From Adenophora triphylla var. japonica (taxonomy: Eukaryota > Streptophyta > Magnoliopsida > Asterales > Campanulaceae), in contig JAFEMH010000745.1 in NCBI GenBank assembly GCA_022495995.1, positions 157,001 to 221,000 of the forward strand: 64,000 bases of DNA, in the 5' to 3' direction. Made by a program: the position numbers and the translations under genes. How positions within the stretch are numbered: the stretch's first letter is position 1; every line of letters starts with the position of its first letter. Positions 10,985 to 22,458 of this stretch are shown one piece after another. Under the pieces are notes generated by a model, which worked only from the letters and a program-made list of their open reading frames with translations, was not told where the DNA came from and searched no databases.

Positions 10985-12294
10985 TTCTAACGGTTATGGA
11001 ATGTGTTTCAAAATAATGACGTAATTTGGTAGCAAAGCAGTAGTTAAGGCTAATATTAATTTTTCAAGATGAGAGTACCTTGTTTCAAAGATCTAATAAA
11101 GACTTACTTACATAGTAAACAGGATGTTGTTCACCTTGGATTTCCTTCACCAATACCGCACTAACAGCATTTTCGTATACAACTAAATATAAATAAAGAT
11201 GCTCACCATGTTCGGGTTTGGCGAGTAGGGGTGACGTCATCAAGTATTCTTTAAGTTGTTTGAAGGCCGCTTCATGTTGGTCAGTCCATTGAAAAAGTTT
11301 GTTTTTTCTTAATACTTCGTAGAATAACCTGCACTTATCAGACGATTTGGATATAAATCTATTCAAAGTTGCTACTCTACCTGTTAACCTTTGTACGTCC
11401 TTGATGTTCTTAGGGGATTCCAAGTTGAGAATGGCTTTGATTTGTTCGGGACTTGCTTCGATTCCCCTCTTGGTCACCATATATCCCAAGAATTTACTCG
11501 CTCTAACACCGAAGTTGCACTTCGCCGGGTTGAGCTTCATGTTGAAGGCTTTCAAGATGTTGAATGCCTCAGCAAGGTGCTCCACATGATCCTCAATGTG
11601 CTTGGATTTGACCACCATATCGTCTATGTAGACCTCCATCGTCTTGCCAAGTTGGTCTTTGAACATTTTGTTCACTAACCTTTGATAGGTTGCCCTGCAT
11701 TTTTAAGACTAAATGGCATAGAAATATAACAATATATACCTTCTGGAGTCATGAATGCTGTATCTTCTTGGTCTGAAGGCTCCATTTGAATTTGTTGATA
11801 CCCGGAAGATGCATCCATGAATGTCAAGATGTCGTGGCCGGCTGTCTCATCAACTAGAGAATCAATATGAGGGAGAGGGAATGGATCCTTCGGACAGGCC
11901 TTGTTCAAGTCGGTGAAGTCCACGCATACTCGCCACTTGCCATTCTTCTTCTCCACCACTACAACGTTAGCCAACCACCTTGGGTGCTGAACTTCTCGAT
12001 CATCTTGGACTTGAAGCCTCTCGACTTCATCCTTTATGATGCGGTTCCGCCTCCCGGGCAAACTTCCTTCTTTTGACGGACGGGACGGATGGTCGGATCG
12101 ATGTTCAACTTGTGAGTAATAATATCCTTGCTTATCCCTGTCATGTCCTCATGTTTCCAAGCGAAACAAAGATTTCCGCTTTTCGGGAACTCGATCAATT
12201 CCTCTTCGATTTCGGACGGTAGGTCTATCCCAACTTGCACTTGGGCCTCGTGGATTTGATGCATCAACGGGAACGCTTTTGTATCGTGCTCCAC
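10985..12294 (-). pseudogene. Tat reverse transcriptase and first RNase H
   Basis: In minus-strand order: a linker (about 12294-12060), then WLANVVVVEKKNGKWRVCVD, FTDLNKACPKDPFPLP, then motif A-like LTFMDASSGYQQIQM and MPFSLKNAG with a frameshift near 11680. The catalytic YIDDMVVKS follows at about 11630, then thumb and connection sequence (SKFLGYMVTKRGIEASPEQI) and RNase H (FQWTDQHEAAFKQLKEYL, then PVYYVSKSLLDL). After about 11085 the RNase H continues in broken frames. The catalytic YIDD is intact, but frameshifts near 12060 and 11680 separate the parts. Confidence 0.8.
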
Positions 12295-12960
12295 CGCTTC
12301 AAGAATGTCCCTGGGCCTTTTTCTTTAATTGCTATGCTTGCCGAAGGGTCGAGCTTGCTTTCATGTTGATCTTGTAGCAGTCTTTAGAGACTTGCTGGCT
12401 TCCATTCAACTTGGCAACACCCCAAGGTGTTGGAAACTTGACTCATTGATGGTAAGTCGATGGCACGGCCTTCACGTTGTGGATCCAAGGTCTTCCCAAT
12501 ATAACATTGTACGAGGAAGAGCACTCAATCACACAAAACCTCTCCATGGAATTCATACCCTCCGGGGTAGATGGGCAACTTGATCTCTCCGATTGTTTGC
12601 TTCACCTCACCACTGAACCCTACCGGTACGGATGAATTCTTCACTACTTCGGACGTAGAGGATGCCCATATCTTCAAGAGCATGAGTGAAGATGATGTTG
12701 ACCGAACTGCCACCATCGATCGAATCCGCTTGACCACACAATTAGCAATCGCACCGAACAACTAGACCATCATGATGAGGGTCCAACGTGTTGTCCTTAT
12801 CTTCATCTTCAAAGGAAATAACATGACCATCTCGTGAAGTCACGACGCCTTGAAGGTAATTCGATTGATCTTCCTTAGAGCTTTTGGCATGACGCTTGGC
12901 GGCGAGTAAGTTGTGCCGCAAATATGAGACCCACCTGAGATAACATTCACTACCTTGGTG
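12295..12960 (-). pseudogene. Tat aspartic protease region (broken)
   Basis: The minus strand contains ANCVVKRIR and then, after a small deletion, sequence that restores to a GGSSVN-type protease active-site surround, followed by [19 protein letters not shown]. This is the usual retropepsin layout of Tat elements. Frameshifts near 12715 and 12845 disrupt it. The left part (12350-12450) matches the fragment at 1980-2225. Confidence 0.6.
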
Positions 12961-14596
12961 GTGGAGGGTGCAACTTTCTCGGGTCTAGGCGCTCCCCTGA
13001 ATCGGGTTCTTTGGATTCACTCCGACCCTCTTCTTGCCCAACAAATCCTTGAGAAGACCCTTGGACAATAAATGAGCAATCTCCTTCCTCAAGGCGAAAG
13101 CAGTTCTCGGTGGTGTGCCCAAAATCTTCATGAAATGCGCACCACTTGGACTTGTCCTTCCAAGTTGTTGATCGGTCATTCTTCTTGGGCCATCTTGCTT
13201 TATCTCCAAGATTTCCCATGGCGCACAAGATTCTGCAATGTCCACTTGAGAAAAACAATATTCAAATTTGTGGATAATCATTATCATCACCTTCCCCGAT
13301 CATCATCTACAACATGAATTCTAGAGGGTTCGGTTTTAACGGGGGTTTGCCTGTTGGACTTATAGTGATGGGAATCCGGTCGTGCGTCGGAAAGGCTCAA
13401 ATAGAGGAGTAGGAGTCCTCCCAGTTGACTTCCCCATTGCTAAGCTATCTTCCTCCAATCTGATGTAAGGCAAGGCCCTGGTCCTGATTTCTTCAAGTTG
13501 TTTCGCAGGGGTCATCACCAACTCGTTGTAAAACAATGAGCTCTTCTTCAAGCCTATACGGAATTCCTCCGTAGCGGTGGACACATCTAAGTTGGGTATA
13601 GTCAAGCCTCCTTGTTGAACTGTGCAAATACTCTTTAAGATTTTCGTTAGGTTTGTTGTACAATTCTATAAAGATCACTAGTCAACTTGTCAAATGCCCT
13701 GTTGCATGAAAACTGATTAATGAACATATTGACAAGTTGAGCATAAGATGAAATAGAGTTTAAAGGAAGCCCTATTAGCCATTTTAAGGTTTGGTCACGA
13801 CAAAGTAGAGCCAAAGCCCCTGCAAAAACATGCTTCTTTAAACATAGGAGGGATACTTATGATATCCATTGATTCCACGATACGACAACACATGCTCTTT
13901 GGATCGGTACTCCCATCATACTTCTTCATATGAGGGATCGAGAATTTCTTCGGGATCTCCACACCGGCTATTCTTTGGCACAAAACGAGACTCATTGTAG
14001 CAAGTTGGAGAGACTTGGTGATACGGCAAGTTGACTCCAGGCACGCTTCGTAACAACTCCTTAATGGTTTGCATTTCCTTAACAAGTTGGTTCTCTGCGA
14101 AAAGAGGAGCATTATTAACTTGAGGTGCGAAAGTATCGAAAGTGTTAAAGAAACTTCCCGTTTGCCCCATTGAGGGTGTAGCATAAGTGTAGCAAGATGA
14201 TAGCGCAGGTTGGCTAGCTGGAAGGCCGAATCTTGGTTGCTCGATTGGAATGGATGTCACAATCGTTTTCTCCGCTGGCAAGGTGTTGGACATAGGGATA
14301 TCTCCGACATGGCTCGGTCCTGTACCTGCACCAAACAAAGATCTAGGAAGTAAAGGTGAAAACGGAGTGGATACTCGAGTCTCAGCTTGCTTCCCTTTAC
14401 GCAGACTATCAATGGCATTGAATATCATGGTATTCGTGTGCTCCTGAGCATCCAACCGATCGCCTACTTTCTTCAACATGTCCGCCATGTTGGACATTAT
14501 CTCCAAATTGACAGCTTCTGCACTTGGAGGAGGGTTGCCTTGGGCATTGGAAACAGGAAACGGCCGACTCTGACTGCTGGATGAGGGATTAACCAT
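12960..14596 (-). pseudogene. Tat gag (broken)
   Basis: Gag probably starts at the minus-strand ATG at about 14596 (MVNPSSSSQS). It continues through IPKKFSIPHMKKYDGSTDP (about 13950) and ends in a zinc-finger-like WCAFHEDFGHTTENCFRLEE (about 13150-13090), which is typical of Tat gag. Frameshifts occur near 13920, 13800, 13680 and 13300. The upstream in-frame ATG at 14650 overlaps the primer-binding site and is unlikely to be used. Confidence 0.7.
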
Positions 14597-14617
14597 TTCT
14601 ACGCAAATAATCAAAGT

Positions 14618-14635
14618 TTCCCACGGACGGCGCCA
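14618..14635 (-). other. Primer-binding site of Tat element
   Basis: Three bases inside the 5' LTR the minus strand reads TGGCGCCGTCCGTGGGAA. The TGGCGCC start is a common plant gypsy primer-binding motif. I did not assign a tRNA. Confidence 0.7.
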
Positions 14636-14638
14636 AAT

Positions 14639-14960
14639 TGTTTTGGTCAAATTTCAACAAGCGAATTAGATGAGAAGAAAAGTGACTAAAGTGATATGAA
14701 TCTAGGTACAATGATTATCAAGTTGAATAGAAATGGACACAAGACGTTTGTTGACTAGGGAAAGCCCTTGAACAACTTGTTCGCCGGCATAAAACCCCGG
14801 GAGGATTTGGCTCCTGCCTTGACCGAAAGTTTACTAGGAATTCTCTTGAGATTACAATGCTAAGAGCGTATGAAAAAGGGAGCTTAAGCTAGTGAAGAAC
14901 GTGTGTGCGAATACAGTGTATCTCTCCCTTTTATACCTCAAAATAAAACTAATTAACAAA
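14639..14960 (-). repeat. Truncated 5' LTR of the Tat element
   Basis: It matches the first 322 bp (plus-strand view) of the solo LTR at 15392-15988 and then stops. The missing part is the U3 end, so this copy lacks its transcription start region. Confidence 0.85.
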
Positions 14961-14982
14961 GGGAGCTTAAGCTAGTGAAGAA
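14961..14982. other. 22-bp filler DNA at deletion junction
   Basis: The sequence gggagcttaagctagtgaag+aa repeats bases 14878-14899 of the adjacent LTR and joins the truncated LTR to the middle of an array-unit gene. This is the signature of a repair junction with a locally copied insert. Confidence 0.7.
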
Positions 14983-16090
14983 AGTTTCCTACGCTTTGTT
15001 TCTTCCAGAGCAGCAACCCACTTGCCTACATTTTAATTAAATCGTTTAAAACAACCTTTTATTGATTCAATATTTCTTGGGTTGAGCTCGTCTGGATTTT
15101 CTGCTCGAGTTTCGTGATACTATTTGTGCACACGTGATCTCATCGCCACCTTTTTTTGGTTTTTTCCGCATACGCTATCTTCGCTAACAAAGATATAAGC
15201 TGACATAAGAGCTACATCTTCTTTCACAGACCAACTTACATTCTTTGCTCCTTTTGGATTTTGGTTTAGCTGTTGAACATTCCCAAACAAATTGCGAGAG
15301 ACATTTTCTTTGGTGGGAAGTTCTTCAGAGGTAGGATTTTGAGTGAGGTTTGGAGAAAATTGAGAACTTTGATAATATTGAGAATTTTGTTTGTTTTGGT
15401 CAAATTTCAACAAGCGACTTAGATGAGAAGAAAAGTGACTAAAGTGATATGAATCTAGGTACAATGATTATCAAGTTGAATAGAAATGGACACAAGACCT
15501 TTGTTGACTAGGGAAAGCCCTTGAACAACTTGTTCGCCGGCATAAAACCCCGGGAGGATTTGGCTCCTGCCTTGACCGAAAGTTTACTATGAATTCTCTT
15601 GAGATTACAATGCTAAGAGCGTATGAAAAAGGGAGCTTAAGCTAGTGAAGAACGTGTGTGCGAATACAGTGTATCTCTCCCTTTTATACCTCAAAATAAA
15701 ACTAATTAACAAAGAAGGATTATGCGCCTAAAAAATCGGGGAAGAGGTTGATCACATAGAGATATATTCGCCATTTATTGTTTGAGGGAGAAGATAAGAT
15801 CCGTTGCTGAAGAAACGTTGTTGACTTAATCTTTGCTTCTTGTGACACGTGCCCTATAAAATAGGAAGAGCGTTATTGCGTCCCAACCTGCAGAAAGCCA
15901 AGTTGTAAATGGAACAACTCAAGTTGTTAGTACCAAGTTGTTAAGTATAAGTTGCAAACATATTGACTGAAAAATGTAGGGCCCAACATTGTTCACCTTC
16001 TGAGTTTGGAAAATTTTGTGTGTGGAAGTAAGATCCAAAGTTTGAAAAATTTTCGGAACCCTGATAATAGTTGGGGTGATTTGGATCCAT
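14983..16090 (-). pseudogene. Myb/NAM-associated PIF ORF1-like gene, truncated copy
   Basis: The minus-strand start MDPNHPNYYQGS at 16090 is followed by a Pro/Asn-rich N-terminus, then a Myb/trihelix-like segment (WSVKEDVALMSAYIFVSEDS). A 597-bp solo LTR interrupts it at 15392-15988, and the C-terminal half is lost at 14983. At the codon where the other four copies have TGA, this one reads AGA (KVAMRSRVHK). It therefore preserves the ancestral sense codon. Confidence 0.7.
15392..15988 (-). repeat. Solo LTR of the Tat family, TSD TTGTT
   Basis: This complete 597-bp LTR (TGTTTTGG...CCCAACA in plus view) is flanked by TTGTT at 15387-15391 and 15989-15993. Removing the LTR and one TSD restores the 'gagaattttgttcacc' seen in the sister array units at about 18100 and 21010. 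It is the product of LTR-LTR recombination after insertion in the unit's gene. Confidence 0.95.
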
Positions 16091-16789
16091 CACTTAAAAT
16101 GAAGAAATAGAAGTGAGATAGTGAATATGTAGAGAAAAAGAGAGTTGTAGGTTGTTTGTAAAAATATATCAATATTAGGCTCTATTTATAGATAAAAAAT
16201 TTTATGAATTTTGATATTTTTTTATTTTATATAATTATATAAAATATACTAGTTTTAAATATATATTTATATAAATACATGTCACCCAATCATTGGGTGA
16301 CATGTGTACAAATTTTGGTGACCCAACTTGCGGTTGGCTGTCCGCCCAGGTTGAAGAATTTTCATGACTTTTTTTTTATGAAATTGCTTTGTCCTATTCT
16401 ACGACCCCAAAAGGAAAGTCACTAATGGCTCTAGTCTTACTTCCGGCGACCGTCCACCTCCTCAACTCCGGCGACCCTTTCCCTGCCTCTTCGGTCAACC
16501 CACTCCTCTTCGTGTTTGCAGAAAATAAAACTAAAATCTAACTTCAAATTTTCAAAATAGTACTTCAGATCTCATTTTGACATAAACCCCCACTACCTAA
16601 GTATGAAAAATCGTCACTCAAAATCAAGATTTTGAAAAAAAGAATGAAGTAGGTTGGAGATTTGGATAAAAAGTTAGAAGTGGAGATGAGATTTAGGGAT
16701 GATGTTATGAAGGAGATTCAGAGAGGGAGTGGGGGAGGAGAGTTTGGAGAAGAAGAAGACGAAGTGGCAGAACAAAGTGGAGAAGAAAA

Positions 16790-16955
16790 GAATCCAATGC
16801 ATGTGATGTTTTTATGTTTGCATGTGTGTGTGCAGTGTTTGCAGAGAGAAACACAATGACATGTGATAGAAAGAATCCAATGCATGTGATGTTTTTATGT
16901 TTGCATGTGTGTGTGCAGTGTTTGCGGAGAGAAAGACAATGACATGTGATTGAGA
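16790..16955. repeat. 83-bp tandem duplication inside array units
   Basis: Two adjacent copies begin 'gaatccaatgcatgtgatgt' and include atgtttgcatgtgtgtgtgcag. The same duplication recurs near 19710 and 23160. It is part of the array unit. Confidence 0.75.
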
Positions 16956-17145
16956 TCATTACGGATCCAATGTTTGAAAATGATAATAGTTGCATGTGAT
17001 ATTTTCAATAAATGAATAGTATTTGCAGAGAGAAGGACAATGACATAAACATCTCACGACTACATTAATTTTATTTGAGGAAAACACATCTCACATCACA
17101 CATAATTTAAGTTTGCCTAAACACAATGGCAATTTAAACATTAAT

Positions 17146-18204
17146 TCAAGTTTGCCCAAACACAAGGACAATTAGTCGGCGTTTCATTTCTTCGTCTTCT
17201 GGAGATAGATTATCTTTCGCCAATAATGTGTTCAACATTCTTTTTTCCATCTTCAAGGAATTCATTTGTAGGTTTTGGCGCTCCAATTCGAGTTTCTCAG
17301 CAATTAATAAATATTCATTGGATTTGGTGAGTCTCAATGCACGAAGTTCTGCAGCCACTTCAGATTCAGATTGTGTTGCCTTACCTTTTGCTTTCTTTTT
17401 TGACTTATCTCTACCAGTTGGATGAGAAATAGTCGAACCTTCAGCAGTTGGAGTTTCTTGATCATCGTTCACATAATCTTCAGAAGTCCTTGATCTTTTC
17501 GTGCTGCCACCACTTTCTTGATCATCGTTCACATCATCTTCAAGATGAGACCGTCTTGCATCATGATGAGACGTTACAGCCCACCTTGGATGTTTACTCA
17601 TAACATCGTTGTAAACAATCAAGTCTTGAAATTTTCCGCCACCCGCTTCATAAATTGTATGAGCTTCCATTTCAACATCTTTCTGGCTCATTCCACTTCT
17701 TTTCCTACGATTTGCTTCTTCCAGAGCAGCAACCCACTTGCCAACATTTTCATTAAGTCGTTCAAAATGACCTTTTATTGATTCGATATTTCTTGGGTTG
17801 AGCTCGTCTGGATTTTCTGCTTGAGTTTCGTGATACAATTTGTGCACACGTGATCACATCGCAACCTTTTTTTGGTTTTTTCCGCATACACTATCTTCGC
17901 TAACAAAGATATAAGCTTACATAAGAGCTACATCTTCTTTCACAGACCAACTTACATTCTTTGCTCCTTTCTGATTTTGGTTTCGGTGTTGAACATTCCC
18001 AAACAAATTGCGATAGACATTTTCTCTGGTGGGAAGTTCTTCAGTGGTAGGATTTTGAGTGAGGTTTGGAGAAAAATGAGAACTTTGATAATATTGAGAA
18101 TTTTGTTCACCTTCTGAGTTTGGAAAATTTTGTGTGTGGAAGTAAGATCCAAAGTTTGGAAAATTTTCGGAACCCTGATAATAGTTGGGGTGATTTGGAT
18201 CCAT
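17146..18204 (-). pseudogene. Myb/NAM-associated PIF ORF1-like gene, copy 1
   Basis: The protein starts at 18204 (MDPNHPNYYQGS). It has a Gln/Asn/Pro-rich N-terminus, a Myb/trihelix-like domain (WSVKEDVALM, GKNQKKVAM), then HKLYHETQ, RLNENVGKW and SGMSQKDVEMEAHTIYEAGGGKF. The tail has a basic nuclear-localisation-like stretch (DKSKKKAKGKA) and a helical C-terminus. The layout fits the NAM-associated C-terminal family (PF14303), often carried as ORF1 by PIF/Harbinger elements, where it cooperates with the transposase. An in-frame TGA after KVAM (about 17855) splits it. Database names such as 'glutathione S-transferase T3-like' for this family are misleading. Confidence 0.75.
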
Positions 18205-18413
18205 CACATAAAATGAAGAAATAGAAGTAGATAGAGAATATGTAGAGAAAAAGAGAGTTGTAGGTTGTTTGTAAAAATATATCAATATTAGGCTCTATTT
18301 ATAGATAAAAAAAATTATGAATTTTGATATATTTTTTATTTTATTATTTTATATAATTATATAAAATATACTAGTTTTAAATATATATTTATATAAATAC
18401 ATGTCACCCAATC

Positions 18414-18972
18414 TAGGGGTGTTCACGGTCCGGGTTGGTCCGATTTTTGTCAAAATTTTAGAAAACCAGGACCGGACCAAATACTTCGGTTCTGTAAAAA
18501 TTTAGGACCAGGACCAGACCATTACATTATAGGACCGATCCCATCGGTCCGGTTCCAATGGTCCGGTTCCGGTCCGGTTCCACCGGTTCTATAAATTACA
18601 ATATAATATAATTTTTTACAATAACAAAATCTACAAGCAAGCATACATATAGCTTAAGCATTCGACTATAAAGACTCGAACGAAAGTATATATTCATATA
18701 TATGTATGTATATACACACACACATCAGTCGCTTGAGCAGTAGAATTTGCACCTTTGAACACCAATGCCGTGTTTTCTTTCAATTAATTTGATCGTACGG
18801 TTCAGCAAATAGCTCTTCCCTTAGCTGTAAAATCAGAGGAGTGATCTGACCAACAAATCTTTTGCCATATAGATACGACATTGTCATATACACCATACGA
18901 CAGTAATATGGGTAATGTGTATTGCCATATTGCCGTATTTATTGGGGTAAATGCCTAAAAGGTAAATAAAAG

Positions 18973-19015
<43 letters not shown>

Positions 19016-19207
19016 GGTCCGGTCCGGTTTCGGTTTCGGTCCAGGACCGCGTATATTTTTTTCAAAATCAGGACCGGACCAAATAATCGGTTCCATAAAA
19101 ATTTGGAACCAGGACCGGACCAATACTATTTTTTCGGTCCGGTTTTTACTGGTCCAGTCCGGTTCTACTGGTCCGGTCCGGTTCTTCGGATTTTTTGTAC
19201 AGCCCTA
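18414..19207. mobile_element. hAT-like MITE with 8-bp TSD ACCCAATC
   Basis: This 794-bp element begins TAGGGGTGT and ends ACAGCCCTA (inverted TAGGGCTGT). It is flanked by acccaatc at 18406-18413 and 19208-19215, an exact 8-bp duplication. It interrupts the array's near-palindrome. Both subterminal regions are packed with GGTCCGGT/ACCGGACC repeats in several orientations, as expected for hAT transposase-binding repeats. A (TA)n tract lies at about 18975-19013. It has no coding capacity. Confidence 0.95.
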
Positions 19208-20066
19208 ACCCAATCATTGGATGACATGTGTACAAATTTTGGTGACCCAACTTGCGATTGGCTGTCGCCCAGGTTGAAGAATTTCCATGACATTTTTTTT
19301 GTATGAAATTGCTTTGTCCTATTTTACCCCCCAAAAGGAAAGTCATTGATGGCTCTAGTCTTACTTCCGACGACCGTCCACTTCCTCAACTCCGGCGACC
19401 CTTTCCCTACCCCTTCGATCAACCCACTCCTCTTCGTGTTTGCAGATAATAAAACTCAAATCCAACTTCAAAAATTTAAAATAGAACTTCAGATCTTATT
19501 TCATATAAACCCCCACTACCAAAGTATGAAAAATCATCACTCAAAATCAAGATTTTGGAAAAAAATGAAGTAGGTTGGAGATTTGGATAAAAAGTCAGAA
19601 GTGGCGATGAGATTTAGGGATGATGTTATGAAGGAGATTCAGAGAGGGAGCGGGGGAGGAGAGTTTGGAGAAGAAGAAGACGAAGTTGCAGAACAATGTG
19701 GAGAAGAAAAGGATCCAATGCATGTGATGTTTTTATGTTTGCATGAGTGTGTGCAGTGATTGCAGAGAGAAACACAATGACAAGTGATAGAAAGAATCCA
19801 ATGCATGTGATGTTTTTATGTTTGCATGTGTGTGTGCAGTGTTTGCAGAGAGAAAGACAATGACATGTGATTGAGATCATTACGGATCCAATGTTTGAAA
19901 ATGATAATAGTTGAATGTGATATTTTCAATAAATGAATAGTATTTGCAGAGAGAAGGACAACGACATAAACATCTCACGACTACATTGATTTTATTTGAG
20001 GAAAACACATCTCACATCACAAATAATTTAAGTTTGCCTAAACACAATGGCAATTTAAACATTAAT

Positions 20067-21113
20067 TCATGTTTGCCCGAACACAAGGACAATTAGTCGG
20101 CGTTTCATTTCTTCGCCTTCTGGAGATAGATTATCTTTCCCCAATAATGTGTTCAATATTCTTTTTTCCATCTTCAAGGAATTCATTTGTAGCTTTTGGC
20201 AATCCAATTCGAGTTTCTCAGCAATTAATGAATATTCATTGGATTTGGTGAGTCTCAATGCACGAAGTTCTGCAGCCACTTCAGATTCAGATTGTGTTGC
20301 CTTACCTTTTGCTTTCTTTTTTGACTTATCTCTACCAGTTGGACGAGAAATAGTCGAACCTTCAGCAGTTGGAGTTTCTTGATCATCGTTCACATCATCT
20401 TCAGAAGTCCTTGATCTTTTCGTGCTGCCACCACTTTCTTGATCATCGTTCACATCATCTTCAAGACGAGACCGTCTTGCATCATGATGAGACGTTACAG
20501 CCCCTTTGGATGCTTACTCATAACATCATTGTAAATTATCAAGTCTTGAAATTTTCCGCCACCCGCTTCATAAATTGTATGAGCTTCCATTTCAACATCT
20601 TTCTGGCTCATTCCACTTCTTTTCTTACGATTTGCTTCTTCCAGAGCAGCAACCCACTTGCCTACATTTTCATTAAGTCGTTTAAAATGACCTTTTATTG
20701 ATTCGGTATTTCTTGGGTTGAGCTCGTCTGGATTTTTTGCTTGAGTTTCGTGATACAATTTGTGCACTCGTGATCACATCGCAACCTTTTTTTGGTTTTT
20801 TCCGCATACACTATCTTCGCTAACAAAGATATAAGCTTACATAAGAGCTACATCTTCTTTCACAGACCAACTTACATTCTTTGCTCCTTTATGATTTTGG
20901 TTTGGGTGTTGAACATTCCCAAACAAATTGCGAGAGACATTTTCTCTGGTGGGAAGTTCTTCAGAGGTAGAATTTTGAGTGAGGTTTGGAGAAAATTGAT
21001 AATATTGAGAATTTTGTTCACCTTTTGAGTTTGGAATTTTGTGTGTGGAAGTAAGATCCAAAATTTGGAAAATTTTCGGAACCCTGATAATAGTTGGGGT
21101 AATTTGGATCCAT
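20067..21113 (-). pseudogene. Myb/NAM-associated PIF ORF1-like gene, copy 2
   Basis: Same layout as copy 1, starting at 21113. It carries the shared TGA after KVAM (about 20775) and an extra frameshift at about 20500 (SKHPKG in place of SKHPRW). The N-terminus is also shortened by small deletions. Confidence 0.75.
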
Positions 21114-21911
21114 CACTTAAAATGAAGAAATAGAAGTGAGATAGAGAATATGTAGAGAAAAAGAGAGTTGTAGGTTGTTTATAAAAATATATCAATAGTA
21201 GGCTCTATTTATAGATAAAAAAAATTATGAATTTTGATATATATTTTATTTTATTATTTTATATAATTATATAAAATATACTAGTTTTAAATATATATTT
21301 ATATAAATACATGTCACCCATTCATTGGGTGACATGTGTACAAATTTTGGTGACCCAACTTGCGATTGGCTGCCGCCCAAGTTGAAGAATTTCCATGACT
21401 TTTTTTTATATGAAATTGCTTTGTCCTATTTTACGACCCCAAAAGGAAAGTCATTGATGGATCTAGTCTTACTTCCGACGACTGTCCACTTCCTCAACTC
21501 CGGCGACCCTTTCCCTACCCCTTCGATCAACCCACTCCTCTTGTGTTTACAGATAATAAAACTCAAATCCAACTTCAAATTTTTAAAATAGAACTTCAGA
21601 TCTTATTTCATATAAACCCCCACTACCTAAGTATGAAAAATCGTCACTCAAAATCAAGATTTTGGAAAAAAATGAAGTAGGTTGGAGATTTGGATAAAAA
21701 GTCAGAAGTGGCGATGAGATTTAGGGCTGATGTTATGAAGGAGATTCACAGAGGGAGTGGGGGAGGAGTGTTTGGAGAAGAAGAAGACGAAGTTGCAGAA
21801 CAATGTGGAGAAGAAAATAATCCAATGCATGTGATGTTTTTATGTTTGCATGTGTGTGTGCAGTGTTTGCAGAGAGAAACACAATGACAAGTGATAGAAA
21901 GAATCCAATGC

Positions 21912-22458
21912 ATGAGCTTCCATTTCAACATCTTTCTGGCTCATTCCACTTCTTCCTCCTGTGATTTGCTTCTTCCGGAGCAGCAACCCACTTGCCTACA
22001 TTTTCATTAAGTCTTTTAAAAAGACCTTTTATTGATTCGATATTTCTTGGGTTGAGCTCGTCTGGATTTTCTGCTTGAGTTTCGTGATACAATTTGTGCA
22101 CACGTGATCACATCGCAACCTTTTTTTGGTTTTTTCTGCATACACTATCTTCGCTAACAAAGATATAAGCTGACATAAGAGCTACATCTTCTTTCACAGA
22201 CCAACTTACATTCTTTGCTCCTTTCTGATTTTGGTTTGGGTGTTGAACATTCTCAAACAAATTGCGAGAGACATTTTCTCTGGTGGGAAGTTCTTCAGAG
22301 GTAGGATTTTGAGTGAGGTTTGGAGAAAATTTATAACTTTGATAATATTGAGAATTTTGTTCACCTTCTGCGTTTGGAAAATTTTGTGTGTGAAAATAAG
22401 ATCCAAAGTTTGGAAAATTTTCGAAACCCTGATAATAGTTGGGGTGATTTGGATCCAT
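21912..22458 (-). pseudogene. Myb/NAM-associated PIF ORF1-like gene, copy 3 (C-terminus deleted)
   Basis: It starts at 22458, has the shared TGA after KVAM, and runs only to DVEMEAH. It then joins the downstream flank at about 21915. The junction 'tgcatg/agcttcc' shares ATG with the intact copies' 'tgtatgagcttcc', so an internal deletion of roughly 0.9 kb by microhomology is likely. Confidence 0.75.

Larger units (their letters stand above)
5348..14960 (-). mobile_element. Tat-lineage Ty3-gypsy retrotransposon with antisense ORF
   Basis: Reading the minus strand: truncated 5' LTR (14960-14639), primer-binding site, gag, protease, RT-RNase H, a second RNase H, integrase, a tandem-repeat region, an antisense ORF, a polypurine tract and a complete 3' LTR (5943-5348). 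The extra RNase H between RT-RH and integrase is the known mark of the Tat clade (Ogre/Retand group). The roughly 9.6-kb size and the extra ORF suggest a Retand-like member. Pol is broken by several frameshifts and stops. The 5' LTR ends abruptly at 14960 with filler DNA, so no TSD can be read. Confidence 0.85.

Noticed and set aside
17146..18204. Glutathione S-transferase identity for the array genes
   Set aside because: Databases often label such Myb/NAM-associated proteins 'GST T3-like', but no thioredoxin or GST fold signature is visible.
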